Shown one piece after another: positions 59,101 to 64,000 of a stretch of DNA of 64,000 nt. Under the pieces are notes generated by a model. That model made no database searches. It saw nothing but the letters and a program-made list of their open reading frames with translations, and had not been told where the DNA came from. The translations under genes were made by a program, and so were the position numbers. Source of the stretch: Spirometra erinaceieuropaei (Eukaryota > Platyhelminthes > Cestoda > Diphyllobothriidea > Diphyllobothriidae); contig CACRXP010001411.1 of the NCBI GenBank assembly GCA_902702965.1, positions 1-64,000 of the forward strand. The letters run 5' to 3'. The stretch's first letter is position 1, and every line of letters begins with the position of its first letter.

Positions 59101-59568
59101 AAACAAAAGTTCTTTCTGGGTTTCAATGGAGTGATTAGAAAAACAGTAGATTCATACCTGGAGCTGATTTAGACGCGGCGAGTCAGAAAGGTTGAGGAAA
59201 TTTAAAACTTCATCACGGGAATAGACCTTTACAGTGTTAAACAATTATATCACTTGCTTTTGTTGTCTGTGGTCCCAATTCAGGAATGAAAACACTCAGT
59301 GTGTATATGTATCCATGGCTGTTTAAATAATCGACTATAATGCCCTCGTAAATGTGCTTCTGAAAACTGCCAACTTCTGCTGGCGGAGATGGGGATTGGA
59401 AATTTTTAGCGCAGAATTCGGCTATCAGTTTGTGACGCAGGTTCGTCTAAACTAGGACTTAATTAAAGACGGGCTTACTTTGAGTTCTTGAATAACACCT
59501 TTCTCTCGTAAAGTTTGGTAAAGCTTGCGACGGAGGCGAGACGAGGAGATTTCTTGAGGCAATTCCAT
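24494..59568 (-). CDS. OFD1-like centriole/cilium protein, 19 exons recognised
   Basis: OFD1 sits at centriole distal ends and satellites and is needed for distal appendages and cilium formation. Nineteen minus-strand exons join without a single phase conflict and total 2940 nt (980 codons; human OFD1 is about 1012 residues). In order: TOF motif LRRKLYQTLREKGVIQELK (12-30), LisH motif (about 62-93), an almost unbroken charged coiled coil (about 160-530), the conserved LERESRELEKAYVEW block, a Ser/Pro-rich linker, and a C-terminal IDPMILKYMAIVKKQQQ block (NPLEKYMKIIQQ in human). Exons: 59479-59568, 59258-59446, 59158-59226, 58986-59115, 56009-56151, 50729-50818, 49795-49985, 49478-49597, 47151-47224, 46649-46740, 46444-46511, 46004-46047, 44565-44704, 37446-37596, 35856-36232, 32898-33010, 31502-31608, 29015-29368, 24494-24891. 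A donor after exon 19 implies at least one more exon. A phase-symmetric exon could still be missing. Confidence 0.88.
24895..24986. repeat. (GAA)n/(GGA)n purine microsatellite next to the exon-19 acceptor
   Basis: Pure purine on + (about 12 gaa units, then ggaagagga and about 7 gga units), hence pure pyrimidine on the transcribed-sense - strand. The arginine-rich frame across it on + is an artefact. Confidence 0.95.
25282..25680 (-). repeat. tRNA-derived SINE, nearly full length
   Basis: Read on the - strand it has a tRNA-like head: gtggaccagtggttagagg as A box, cgcgagttcgagcctcggg as B box, then ggtgttccac. The tail runs through ggtatgactt into ggccattccagtctcccttg and tctttgtcggtaa. At the right end a piece (about 25618-25680) is inverted relative to 25489-25540, so the copy ends in a small hairpin. 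Confidence 0.8.
27893..27922 (-). repeat. Short telomere-like run
   Basis: ctaacccctaacccaacccttaaccctaat on +, four to five degenerate CCCTAA units. Confidence 0.7.
27960..28050 (-). repeat. CACGTG-core dispersed repeat, copy B (inverted)
   Basis: On the - strand it reads gcagcggcagaaaatcgccg, then gaaacacgtgtctggg, matching 42105-42145 (cagcggcagattaccggcgg, aacacgtgtctggg). The core CACGTG is at 27974-27979. The copy is short or is cut by the assembly gap beginning at 28125. Confidence 0.65.
28125..28339. other. Assembly gap (215 N)
   Basis: A run of N in OFD1-like intron 18. Open frames drawn across it are meaningless. Confidence 1.
29015..29368 (-). CDS. OFD1-like exon 18
   Basis: Residues about 730-847. 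Low-complexity Ser/Pro/Asp/Glu linker (SRPSVRATLDNNHQLVIET at the start, TIEINDPPS at the end) without a recognised domain, as expected for the disordered C-terminal third of OFD1. The acceptor attttgaccag gives phase 1 in, and the donor TCGG|GTAAGC gives phase 1 out; both match the neighbours. Confidence 0.8.
29672..29760 (+). repeat. tRNA-like dispersed repeat, second copy
   Basis: gcttgtagctcagatagttggagc (A-box-like) then tgtactcaagccttgtacttgc, related to 10040-10125. The B box is degenerate (ggatttgagct). Confidence 0.45.
30923..31031. mobile_element. Short inverted-repeat (MITE-like) element
   Basis: Ends are caaaatcttcgcggtgagtg at left and cactcacgcgaggattttg at right, about 21 bp of near-perfect inverted repeat around a 65-nt centre. 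It has no coding capacity. Only this copy was seen in the window. Confidence 0.5.
31502..31608 (-). CDS. OFD1-like exon 17
   Basis: Residues about 694-729. Encodes GGMNYQQLIAKTSARPVS and VGDMSL. The acceptor tttttatctctag and donor CTAG|GTAAG are good. The first base completes the Ser codon begun in exon 16. No domain; disordered linker. Confidence 0.82.
31609..32897 (-). other. OFD1-like intron 16
   Basis: A 107-codon open frame on the opposite strand (31860-32183) has no recognisable motif and is not called. Nothing else is seen. Confidence 0.6.
32898..33010 (-). CDS. OFD1-like exon 16
   Basis: Residues about 657-693, reading SLSSVVDGAREPLPKT and LLNLREYASM. Bounded by acceptor cttctccctag and donor AG|GTAAGT. 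Phase 0 in and phase 2 out exactly bridge exons 15 and 17, which is the main support, since the sequence itself is poorly conserved. Confidence 0.8.
33011..35855 (-). other. OFD1-like intron 15
   Basis: Contains a (GA)n microsatellite at 35059-35099. Open frames such as 34003-34278 (+) have no recognisable motif. Confidence 0.6.
35059..35099. repeat. (GA)n microsatellite
   Basis: About twenty ga units. Confidence 0.97.
35856..36232 (-). CDS. OFD1-like exon 15 (conserved LEKAY block)
   Basis: Residues about 531-656. The centre LESLERESRELEKAYVEW matches the vertebrate OFD1 segment with QEAERLEKAFRSYH, the most diagnostic block outside the N-terminus. It is preceded by a Ser/Asp-rich stretch and followed by LSNSLSAAFFTGL and a Pro/Thr end. 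Acceptor cttcccctcag, donor ATG|GTAAGT; phases 1 in, 0 out. Confidence 0.9.
37446..37596 (-). CDS. OFD1-like exon 14
   Basis: Residues about 481-530. Heptad-like coiled coil ENQRLKERVRLQENELSRL followed by a charged linker (DSDQVRLKRADEQPATI). It corresponds to the end of the OFD1 coiled coil. Acceptor ttcgcacatag, donor ATAG|GTAAGG, phase 0 in and 1 out. Confidence 0.88.
38221..39221. mobile_element. Palindromic foldback element, copy 1 (about 1.0 kb)
   Basis: The left end taggcgggctaactcatgaa and right end ttcatgagttagcccaccta are inverted copies, and similarity continues inward along almost the whole element (for example gaacgaacttctttcc against gaatgaagtttgttcg, and ctacttaagtaccatgc against gtatgctacttaagtgg). 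No open frame. The outermost TA on both sides fits TA-target insertion. A related copy lies at 51222-52209. Confidence 0.85.
39222..40630. other. Intron segment with nothing recognised
   Basis: Only a hammerhead-like core string ctgatgag ... ccgaaaa at 39957-39980 stands out; see findings. Open frames here have no motifs. Confidence 0.4.
41000..41280. repeat. Diverged inverted SINE-like pair
   Basis: Left part reads ggctggggtgaccactctag and gtcgtcagtcagg. The right part has gtagagcg, ctggttcgggtctc, cttggggttgagac and aaatggccattccgagtcta. These are degraded head and tail pieces of the SINE family in opposite orientations. Confidence 0.55.
41990..42310 (+). repeat. CACGTG-core dispersed repeat, copy C with internal inverted repeat
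   Basis: Two cores face each other: cagacacgtgtttc (CACGTG 42007-42012) and aacacgtgtctggg (CACGTG 42132-42137). After the second, ttttagatactacctgtg, tgtgtatactgctggct and tagtttgtgaatattacg match 23970-24185. No conserved open frame. Confidence 0.7.
43322..43614 (-). repeat. tRNA-derived SINE, copy 1 of a cluster
   Basis: On the - strand it has the tRNA-like head (gggctcgtggctcagtggtt, B-box region gagttgaagcctcggg) and the tail ggccattccagtctcccttg. Nearly full length and among the better preserved copies. Confidence 0.8.
43618..43955. repeat. SINE cluster with inverted duplication
   Basis: A second minus-oriented copy (43618-43835) runs to gtgtggaacgcccgatg and is directly followed by an inverted piece (43836-43955) of its own tail. 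cagaatggcattgccgataa pairs with 43862-43884. The two arms could form a hairpin of about 90 bp. Confidence 0.8.
44060..44130 (-). repeat. SINE fragment
   Basis: gttaccgacaaaaacaatgg and ggccatttctagcggtcagc are the tail of the same SINE family, truncated. Confidence 0.6.
44565..44704 (-). CDS. OFD1-like exon 13
   Basis: Residues about 434-480. Coiled coil with QETERLRTCLDRERAS and MKLQLQIDQL. Excellent acceptor (gctcttctgtacgcag) and donor TTG|GTATGA; phase 1 in and 0 out. Confidence 0.88.
44960..45080 (+). repeat. Degraded SINE copy
   Basis: gtgactcaatggttaaaaacg (A box), aatggtttgggccttagg (decayed B box), gctccacacctgaggtgggg then gtatgacaggctggtgac: head plus start of tail. Confidence 0.6.
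45197..45517 (-). mobile_element. TIR element with internal telomere-like array, copy 2 (inverted)
   Basis: Ends gatgtggtttggtggcccca and the complement of aggtgtgtttggtagcccca. Inside, from left: gtgactggggttt (complement), cgcacaggcgacgaggtc (45297-45314), then a C-rich CCCTAA-like array (45385-45481). Order and sequence match copy 1 at 13343-13649 in reverse orientation. It lies in OFD1-like intron 12. Confidence 0.78.
45385..45481 (-). repeat. Degenerate CCCTAA array inside the TIR element
   Basis: gctaacccctaactataacc through ccctaacccttaaccccaac. Unit length varies between 5 and 8. Confidence 0.9.
46004..46047 (-). CDS. OFD1-like exon 12 (44 nt)
   Basis: Residues about 419-433. A very small exon, RLAQAFEEIEKLKE, between acceptor ttgccttttag and donor GAAG|GTAAGT. 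It is accepted because it links exons 11 and 13 in phase (2 in, 1 out) and continues the coiled coil. Confidence 0.83.
46444..46511 (-). CDS. OFD1-like exon 11
   Basis: Residues about 397-418. Encodes IADYKSLKLKATAAANEVN, aligning with the human EMSDYSLLKEEKLELLAQN block when joined to exon 10 (SEME|IADY). Acceptor tctcttcacag, donor AAGA|GTAAGA; phase 0 in and 2 out. Confidence 0.87.
46649..46740 (-). CDS. OFD1-like exon 10 (GC donor)
   Basis: Residues about 366-396. Encodes ALDAQKKVVLAAQDEASRK and LELFSEME. Acceptor ttttttccaacag. The exon ends at GAG|GCAAGT, the consensus of a GC-AG intron. The phase-0 joint to exon 11 rebuilds the conserved EMxIxDYxxLK block, which supports this non-GT donor. 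Confidence 0.85.
47151..47224 (-). CDS. OFD1-like exon 9
   Basis: Residues about 341-365. Charged coiled coil DELDLLRRKKDLEVAEAR. The acceptor is gtttaaaag, with a weak pyrimidine tract. The stronger-looking aacag 14 nt downstream would create an immediate stop. Donor CTGG|GTAAGT; phase 2 in and 1 out. Confidence 0.82.
47491..47730 (+). repeat. Two 120-bp tandem units
   Basis: caggacatgggaata starts both units, at 47491 and 47611, exactly 120 bp apart. Internal matches include taataagggtggacct / taataaaggtggacct, cgcataattt / cgcataattc and caataac. Clearly diverged. Confidence 0.8.
47735..47900 (-). repeat. Degenerate telomere-like tract
   Basis: Scattered cctaatcct, cttaacc, cttaaccca and cctaaccctaat units in C-rich + strand sequence. 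Much decayed. Confidence 0.6.
49478..49597 (-). CDS. OFD1-like exon 8
   Basis: Residues about 301-340. ERQKMQLDAERNQLLERKQ then FDESVRQEVE; continuous coiled coil. Acceptor gcaatttttag, donor GAG|GTGAGA; phase 2 both ends, closing Arg codons across each junction. Confidence 0.9.
49795..49985 (-). CDS. OFD1-like exon 7
   Basis: Residues about 238-300. Long Ala/Glu/Arg coiled coil (LEEREKHLDELAQKSREV; QAARAQTEKARAMELELE). Acceptor catctctctttcag and donor AAAG|GTCAGT; phase 0 in and 2 out. Confidence 0.9.
50729..50818 (-). CDS. OFD1-like exon 6
   Basis: Residues about 208-237: LENFKKLRLEEMRQEVEAS then EQFSAKQQQ. Continues exon 5 (SYSEK|LENFKK) like human MCQKLKFFKDTEIAKIKME. Acceptor tattcttttcag, donor CAG|GTAATC, phase 0 both ends. 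Confidence 0.9.
51222..52209. mobile_element. Palindromic foldback element, copy 2 (about 0.99 kb)
   Basis: Ends taggtgggctaacgcatgaa and complement (cacgtgttagctcaccta). The arms match along their length, e.g. gaacaaacttctttcgggc against gcccgaaagaagtttgttcg, and cctacttaa-type segments. The same family as 38221-39221. Flanking bases begin and end with TA. No open frame. Confidence 0.88.
53740..55080 (+). mobile_element. Penelope-like retroelement relic (RT end plus GIY-YIG domain)
   Basis: From 53839 an open frame leads to YVDYTFVVVERGQLETLHNI (from 54142) and KLPFLEVLVQRKTDETLHT, then VYRK. This is the end of the Penelope reverse-transcriptase palm, where the family reads YVDD; here the second Asp is Tyr. 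Segments before it do not match the rest of the RT, so most of it is deleted. After a stop the match goes on (SNSPISHNRSPVTACF), with more stops. A GIY-YIG endonuclease follows (VVCKIPCEACDAGYCGQTEK, HKHQLAVKR at about 54741-54845). Dead copy on the strand opposite to its host gene. Confidence 0.8.
55285..55655 (+). repeat. tRNA-derived SINE, full-length plus-strand copy
   Basis: Head: gagctcgtggcctagtggtt as A box and cacgagttcgagcctcggg as B box (55485-55550), then gtgttccac, ggtggggtacgactggctga and ggccattccattctcccttg. Upstream lies another tail piece plus the gcggctgctggtt and agcgcccctctaccattg segment. It is followed by a ta-rich end (catatatatatta). Confidence 0.85.
56009..56151 (-). 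CDS. OFD1-like exon 5
   Basis: Residues about 160-207. LRRIDQKFQSKQLLDIE, FEERIRHCRYEIEAELQRS and YSEK match human LQLIDDQFADAY through YKREIEEQLRAE, the start of the long coiled coil. Acceptor ttctattcag; donor AAAAG|GTGCGT. Reading past this donor would reach a stop 12 codons on. Phase 1 in, 0 out. Confidence 0.9.
56152..58985 (-). other. OFD1-like intron 4
   Basis: A 124-codon open frame (56725-57099, -) ends in VSLVLGQDI and has balanced composition but no motif I recognise. It cannot be in the transcript, because exons 4 and 5 already join in phase. The rest is AT-rich without a recognised feature. Confidence 0.55.
58986..59115 (-). CDS. OFD1-like exon 4
   Basis: Residues about 117-159. 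NSEIPLLEALVQLLEG and IGIQAGTETGVSFY, placed like human LKELAEYHQ...NMETQTSS. Acceptor gaaacccag, donor ATG|GTATGC, phase 0 in and 1 out. Confidence 0.82.
59158..59226 (-). CDS. OFD1-like exon 3 (69 nt)
   Basis: Residues 94-116. VYSRDEVLNFLNLSDSPRL matches human VFTMQDLLQLIKINPTSSL. Bounded by micro-introns of 31 and 42 nt; donor CAG|GTATGA. The acceptor tgtaaag has little pyrimidine. Phase 0 both ends. Confidence 0.87.
59258..59446 (-). CDS. OFD1-like exon 2 (LisH motif, GC donor)
   Basis: Residues 31-93. It begins TNLRHKLIAEF (human TQLRNQLIHEL), then the LisH dimerisation motif GIIVDYLNSHGYIYTLSVF and PELG (human [21 protein letters not shown]). Acceptor cctagtttag. The exon ends AAA|GCAAGT, a GC donor, whose phase-0 joint to exon 3 (TTK|VYS) reproduces the human KEKVFT spacing. 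Confidence 0.9.
59479..59568 (-). CDS. OFD1-like exon 1 (TOF motif, start codon)
   Basis: Residues 1-30. Start ATG at 59568-59566 gives MELPQEISSS followed by LRRKLYQTLREKGVIQELK, the TOF motif shared by TON1, OFD1 and FOP (human LRKKLYQTFKDRGILDTLK). Distance from Met to motif is similar to other family members. An in-frame stop lies farther upstream (about 59631), beyond an acceptor-like ctcttctctcag. Donor AAA|GTAAGC, followed by a 32-nt intron. Confidence 0.88.
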
Positions 59569-59603
59569 AAGAAAATCGATGTCACTGCGAGATCTGTCCT
59601 TTT

Positions 59604-59616
59604 CTGAGAGAAGAGT
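59604..59616 (-). promoter_or_regulatory. Splice acceptor 36 nt upstream of the OFD1-like start codon
   Basis: ctcttctctcag on the - strand is a strong acceptor with no recognised exon before it. It could receive a 5' UTR exon or a spliced leader; trans-splicing is established in flatworms. The choice cannot be made from sequence. Confidence 0.45.
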
Positions 59617-60929
59617 TGTCCAGGGGATAGTTCAAACGACAAGCGCACGTTTGCACATGGTGAATTTAATTCGCCCTCCGTTTACATAATTGTTATGACG
59701 ATAATGTGTTTCTTCAAGGTCAGGGTCCTGGGGCCTTAGCGGCACAGGAAGCAGACGCAGTTTTCTAGCGGAGTTCAAGAGTACTTAGGAAGCCTGGAGT
59801 GGTTTTGGAGGCTGGCAGATAACCGTCAAAATGTGTGGATGGAGGTAATTACTCTTAAAACGCGGAAGAATCGAGGAAACGAGCATAAATTGACATGAAT
59901 GGAGGCAAAAGTGACAAAACGCAAGTAAAGTGGGAAAAAATCATAAAAGACAGACAAGTATGACTGAACATTGAGAAGGCGAGACATCAGTCCTTAGGAG
60001 TAGCCAATATCGTCTTGATAGGGTGTTCATACTGGTCAACCGTGTTAAAACATTTCTGCCCTGAACGTTTAGCAGACTTCTTATCATGAGGAGGACATAA
60101 AAATAATTTATTGCTCTCACGGGCTTCCGCACGAAAGAGGTTAAAGAAATGTGCCACAGTCTAACGTAGCCCTTACGTATCTGTGCCGACTTCTGTACAT
60201 TTTAAAGGGTAGTCGTTTCTGACATGCCAACCGAGAAGCGTATGCTTTTTGGACTTATCATACTACTTCAACTGGTGCTCGTGTCTAGCGGAGATCATGC
60301 TCACACGGGACTGAGCACTGCAATGAAAATACTCCGTAAAATGCATTTAAGTGTGCTAGGTGGAGGTGAGGCTGTAATTACTCCGACCATAAGTGGCCGG
60401 GCGTGTTCCGATAAATTAAAGTGGAATTATAGTCTGTTTCAGGTTATACTGTCAGGCCCCTCCTAGCGACCGCTTTTAAGGTAAGGATATACCGCGAGAA
60501 GGCTAAATTGCCGTATACAAGCATTTAGTTTGGCCAGTGTTGCTGAAATTTGGGCGTCACAAGAGGATAGGATTCAGTGCGGGCAACTGTGTCCAGCTGC
60601 TGCTGTTTATGTGGCAGCATTTATCGTTGACGCAAAGACAAAGCACTCGCGGAGCATTTGAAGAATGTCGACGGCGTGACTTCCTAGAAATATATAAGCA
60701 GAAATAATTATATCCCACGGATAGCTTTCAAGAGAACGCAAACGGAAGCTTCCTTGCATCAGCGCACTGCGAACATAGAATATAAGCTCCACCACTCATT
60801 ACCTACAACAATAACCAATGGATACCCTATATACTTCATTAAGCAAAGCAAGCCCTGAGACAATAGACGACGGCCACAAGAATAACAACCCGAACTCTGG
60901 ATGGCTATTCCTTACATTAAAGGAGTCAC
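59617..60929. other. Region upstream of the OFD1-like gene
   Basis: No gene or clear promoter element is recognised. An 80-codon frame at 60224-60466 (+) begins with a hydrophobic stretch (MLFGLIILLQLVLVSSG) that resembles a signal peptide, but the rest has no motif and it may be chance. Confidence 0.35.
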
Positions 60930-61510
60930 TGAGGCGGTTTCACAACTATTACAACCCGCCAGGGTAGGCATTGCCCATCGACCCCAGGCAACAATTCGTC
61001 GCTGTTTGATGCAACCCAAAGACATACTGCCGCCCACTGAAACCCCAGCAGCAGTCTAGCAAATACGTTGTAACCATGGACACTGTAACTACGTTGGGGA
61101 AACCGAACGGAAATTGCAGACCCGCCTACATGAGCAAAAACGGACAACTCGGAGACTAGACCCAAACTCACAGCTTGCAGCTCACATCGGAGAAACTGAT
61201 CACAGTTTCTAGTTTCAAGGAGCAGTCGTCTTAGGCACTGGCACCTCAAGGACAGAACGTCTCACACTTGAGGCTTGGTACTCAGATGCCAACTCCATCA
61301 ACAGGCATCTAGACCTTTATTCGGCCTATAAAGTCCTACGTCACTACATACGCCGTGACGAAGACAAGACAGTCAGACGGAGCCTAAGTCTACCGAGCAA
61401 ACACGGCCTGTCGACCAATTCACCCAGAAGGGGGACGCAAACGCAACTAACCCTAATTGAGGTGACGACACACAATACAGGAGGCCACCAACACTCACAG
61501 GCGACGGCCA
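60929..61510 (+). mobile_element. Second Penelope-like relic (GIY-YIG end)
   Basis: Translates to ATIRRCLMQPKDILPPTETP, a stop, then HGHCNYVGETERKLQTRLHE and LDPNSQLAAHIGETDHSF: the linker and GIY-YIG nuclease of Penelope elements (usual form CxYVGQTGRxLxTRxxEH). After a stop at about 61209 the C-terminal LEAWYS-like tail continues. The reverse transcriptase is not seen. It differs in sequence from the 54.7-kb copy, so it is a different subfamily or an old copy. Confidence 0.75.
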
Positions 61511-62619
61511 GTAGGCCAAGGCAACGAAAGGAGAAAAAAATCGATCAGCCGAAGATCAGCCTCGATCCGGTGAGTACTTCATTTTCCTCAGATTTTCGTA
61601 TTCCATTAAACTTATAAATCTTAATTTGTCTTGGCGTAGTCGTGATGTTAGCGAACCTGTAAATAATCGTCTTCTAGTATAAGGCGCGTTGTCTAGTGAA
61701 CCCACATCTGCCATTCTCATCCGCGAAAGGCGTGGTATATCGAAGATTGCTGTCATTAACCGCCTATTGTACAACTGGATTTTGACACCGGGGTAAGTTT
61801 TTGAACGAATTTGATTCACGTGCGTGCAGAGAATCCAGACGCTTTAAAGTGTTTTGTAATAACCTTTCGGGACAGTGTAATCCAAGAAATCTGCTGAAAA
61901 CCTTCCGTTATTATTTGCTACCATGCAACTAATGACGTGCTTTAGGTTATTTTTCGGTAACATAGACTGCGCCGAGGTATTGCTGGGGTTTTTTACATGA
62001 AAATTTCAAAGTATATACGGCCAAAATTATATGGTGCACAATGTGAACAGAATAAAGAGCGTTATAAATGGTGTGCCTTGCCGTGGCCTCCCTGACGCTT
62101 TATCGTTGCTCCTCGGTTCAAGCCATCTGAGAAGACCATGAAAACCTTCTCAAGAGCCATCGCGCTCTTTTTATCAGACAGATAGACGGCTAAGAAAGAT
62201 GGACGTTGAATTAAGTGTCACGAAACACTTGTTTAAATCTTACTTTATTCAAAACTACAAACGAAACTCTCTGAAGTTTGGCCTCGATTTTATAAGTAGT
62301 AGGGGCGACCACTTAGCTCGTATCTCCGAGAACACACTGTTCTTTCGAACAGATGCATCCACATGATAGTTAAGATAGTATGTGTTGAAATCAGGCTTTC
62401 TGATGCCGAAGAACTTCTTGCATAGTATACGTAAGCTTTGTCAGCGCATAATATCACTTGGAATACCTTACGAAGTATTCGCAGATAGAAGCCCGCAAGG
62501 CCAATGCGGTGGGGTTCTATTACGCCGCTCGGGTTTTACGGCATGCTATTATCTTCGTACTATAATTGATTTCAGTTGGCGGTTAACATTTGTCTTTCGT
62601 CTGCACTTAGTATTTTGTT
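61511..62619. other. Spacer without recognised feature
   Basis: Short open frames on both strands, none with a motif. Nothing supported. Confidence 0.4.
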
Positions 62620-63520
62620 AGGTTTAGGGTTGCATTACTGGCTTTCTCTTAGGTCTCTTGGGCGGGAGGCGGTTCAGTTCTACATAAGTTAAGCCTTAGG
62701 GTTAGGCTTCGGTTAGTTTTTAGGCCTAGATTAAGGGCTACTTTTCGGCTTACCTTTAGCTTCATAGTTAGGTTTGTATTACTTTTGTCCGTTTGGTGGA
62801 CGTTTCAGGGTGTGGACTGGAGTTAAGAATAGGGTTGACACAAAGGTTTACGTTTATATTTACTGTCGGGATTAGGGTTTGGGACGTTATCGGACTCTGA
62901 ATATCAGGCTTGAAGTTGGATTCAGGCAAACGGTCATGCTATCAGTTAAGTTTACTTTGATGGTTGAGGTTTGGGTTGGGGCTATGGGTTAGATTACAGT
63001 TGAGGGTTGGGTTTTAGATTAGGGTTAGCGTCAAGGCAAGAATTGTGGTTAAGCTAAGGGTACGGTTAAGGTTACGATGGGGTTGAGTGTTAGTGTTGAG
63101 GGTTGGGATTAGGTCTATGGCCAGCATTAGTGTCAGCATTTAGGGTTAAGTTTGGGGTTAGGACTAGATTTGATGTTAGGGTTAGGTTTAAATTGATGGT
63201 GGAGTTAAGGGTTGGGGTTAAGGTTAGGGTTAGTGTTAAGTTCAGCGTCGGGGTTGGGCTTATGTTATGGTTAAGTTTGGTGTTAGGTTTGGGTTTATTC
63301 ATGTCATTTAAGGTTATGACCAAATTTAGGGTTAGGGCTAGGGTTGATGTTTGGATTACGTTTGGGATTAGCGTTGAGTTTATGCTTAGAATTAAGGTTG
63401 GTTCTAGTTTTGTGGTTATAGTTACGGTTAGGTTAAGGATTAAGTTTGGGGTTATTGTAAGCATTAAAGTCACGGTTAAATTTAAGTTTAGTGTTCAGTT
63501 TACTGTTCCGCTTATGACTG
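62620..63520 (+). repeat. About 900-bp degenerate TTAGGG-like tract
   Basis: G-rich on + with dozens of gttagggttagg-type words, mixed with gttaaggtt, gttggggtt and gtttagg variants. It gives spurious long open frames on both strands (63103-63711 + rich in Val/Arg; 63090-63473 - rich in Thr/Leu/Asn), which are repeat artefacts. Confidence 0.88.
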
Positions 63521-64000
63521 ATTTGAGATTGTCTTGCAGTTTTATGGCTTGGGTTAATCTTGGTAGATGTCGTTTGCTGTGGTTTGAGTGTCTATCAAGT
63601 GTTCCGTTTGTGATGGTATACCCCTTGTTCGTCTCCTTCCTACGTCTTCTCTATCTTCCTTCGTTTGCGTTTACCTGTCCTCTGGCTCCGGTGATTGGGC
63701 TCCCTGTATGACAGTGGCCTTGCGGCCGAATACATACTCGGTGTCTTCTCGGTTACTGCCTGTCCTTAATCCACATCTCCCGGTAGATACGCTGGGTGAT
63801 TTTTCTTGTTTCTCATTCATGTTTGGCTGTCCAAATGATGGATTTAATTATCTTGCACTTGTTCGTCACACGTCATACTAGTCCGCCACCGTCTCTTCCG
63901 TTGAGTCCCTCCTTCGGTTGCCTCCTGCCAGTCCATCGGCTTTTCAATTTTCAACGTTTCTGTGTCGCCCTACACCTGCATTTGCAATTGACGCTGCCGT
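63521..64000. other. Right end of window
   Basis: Pyrimidine-rich + strand without recognised gene. Confidence 0.4.

Noticed and set aside
63103..63711. 202-codon open frame on + and 127-codon frame on -
   Set aside because: Both run through the TTAGGG-like tract and have the monotonous Val/Arg/Lys or Leu/Thr/Asn composition that repeat imposes.

Overview
Eukaryotic, repeat-rich, intron-rich DNA. No bacterial operons, ribosome-binding sites or long continuous reading frames are present. Three things point to a parasitic flatworm, most likely a diphyllobothriidean tapeworm (Spirometra / Schistocephalus / Dibothriocephalus type). There are tRNA-derived SINE copies carrying a 'tail' read as accgacaaagacaaggg and its complement. 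There are Penelope-like and Merlin relics and a C2H2-finger retrotransposon tail of the kind common in flatworm genomes. Introns range from 31 nt to 7 kb. The lineage is inferred from recognition, not from a search.

Two protein-coding genes can be supported, arranged tail to tail. (1) On the + strand, three exons (2963-3522, 6974-7291, 9087-9516) encode the poly-proline linker end and a complete C-terminal mu-homology domain of a muniscin, the endocytic FCHO (FCHO/SGIP1) family. The F-BAR part would lie to the left of the window. (2) On the - strand, 19 exons from 59568 down to 24494 join with fully consistent splice phases into about 980 codons. The product is an OFD1-like centriolar/ciliary protein: N-terminal TOF and LisH motifs, a long coiled coil, and a C-terminal KYM-containing segment. 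The gene covers more than half the window. Its first four exons are separated by introns of only 31-42 nt, and two introns use GC-AG splice sites.

Layout: 1-2962 intergenic or intron of the muniscin gene, with an inverted SINE pair; 2963-9516 muniscin 3' exons; 9517-24395 repeat-rich spacer (tRNA-like repeat, Merlin transposase relic, diverged duplicate pair, a TIR element with a telomere-like array, a retrotransposon relic with zinc fingers); 24396-59568 OFD1-like gene, whose introns hold SINEs, two 1-kb palindromic foldback elements, a second copy of the telomere-array TIR element, a Penelope-like element and an assembly gap (28125-28339); 59605-64000 upstream spacer with a second Penelope GIY-YIG fragment and a roughly 900-bp degenerate TTAGGG-like tract.

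The two genes have no evident functional link: one acts in clathrin-mediated endocytosis, the other at centrioles and cilia. Most other open frames in the window are short chance frames or transposon debris. The strongest leads are the palindromic foldback family, the TIR element built around a telomere-like array, and the splice-site peculiarities of the OFD1-like gene.
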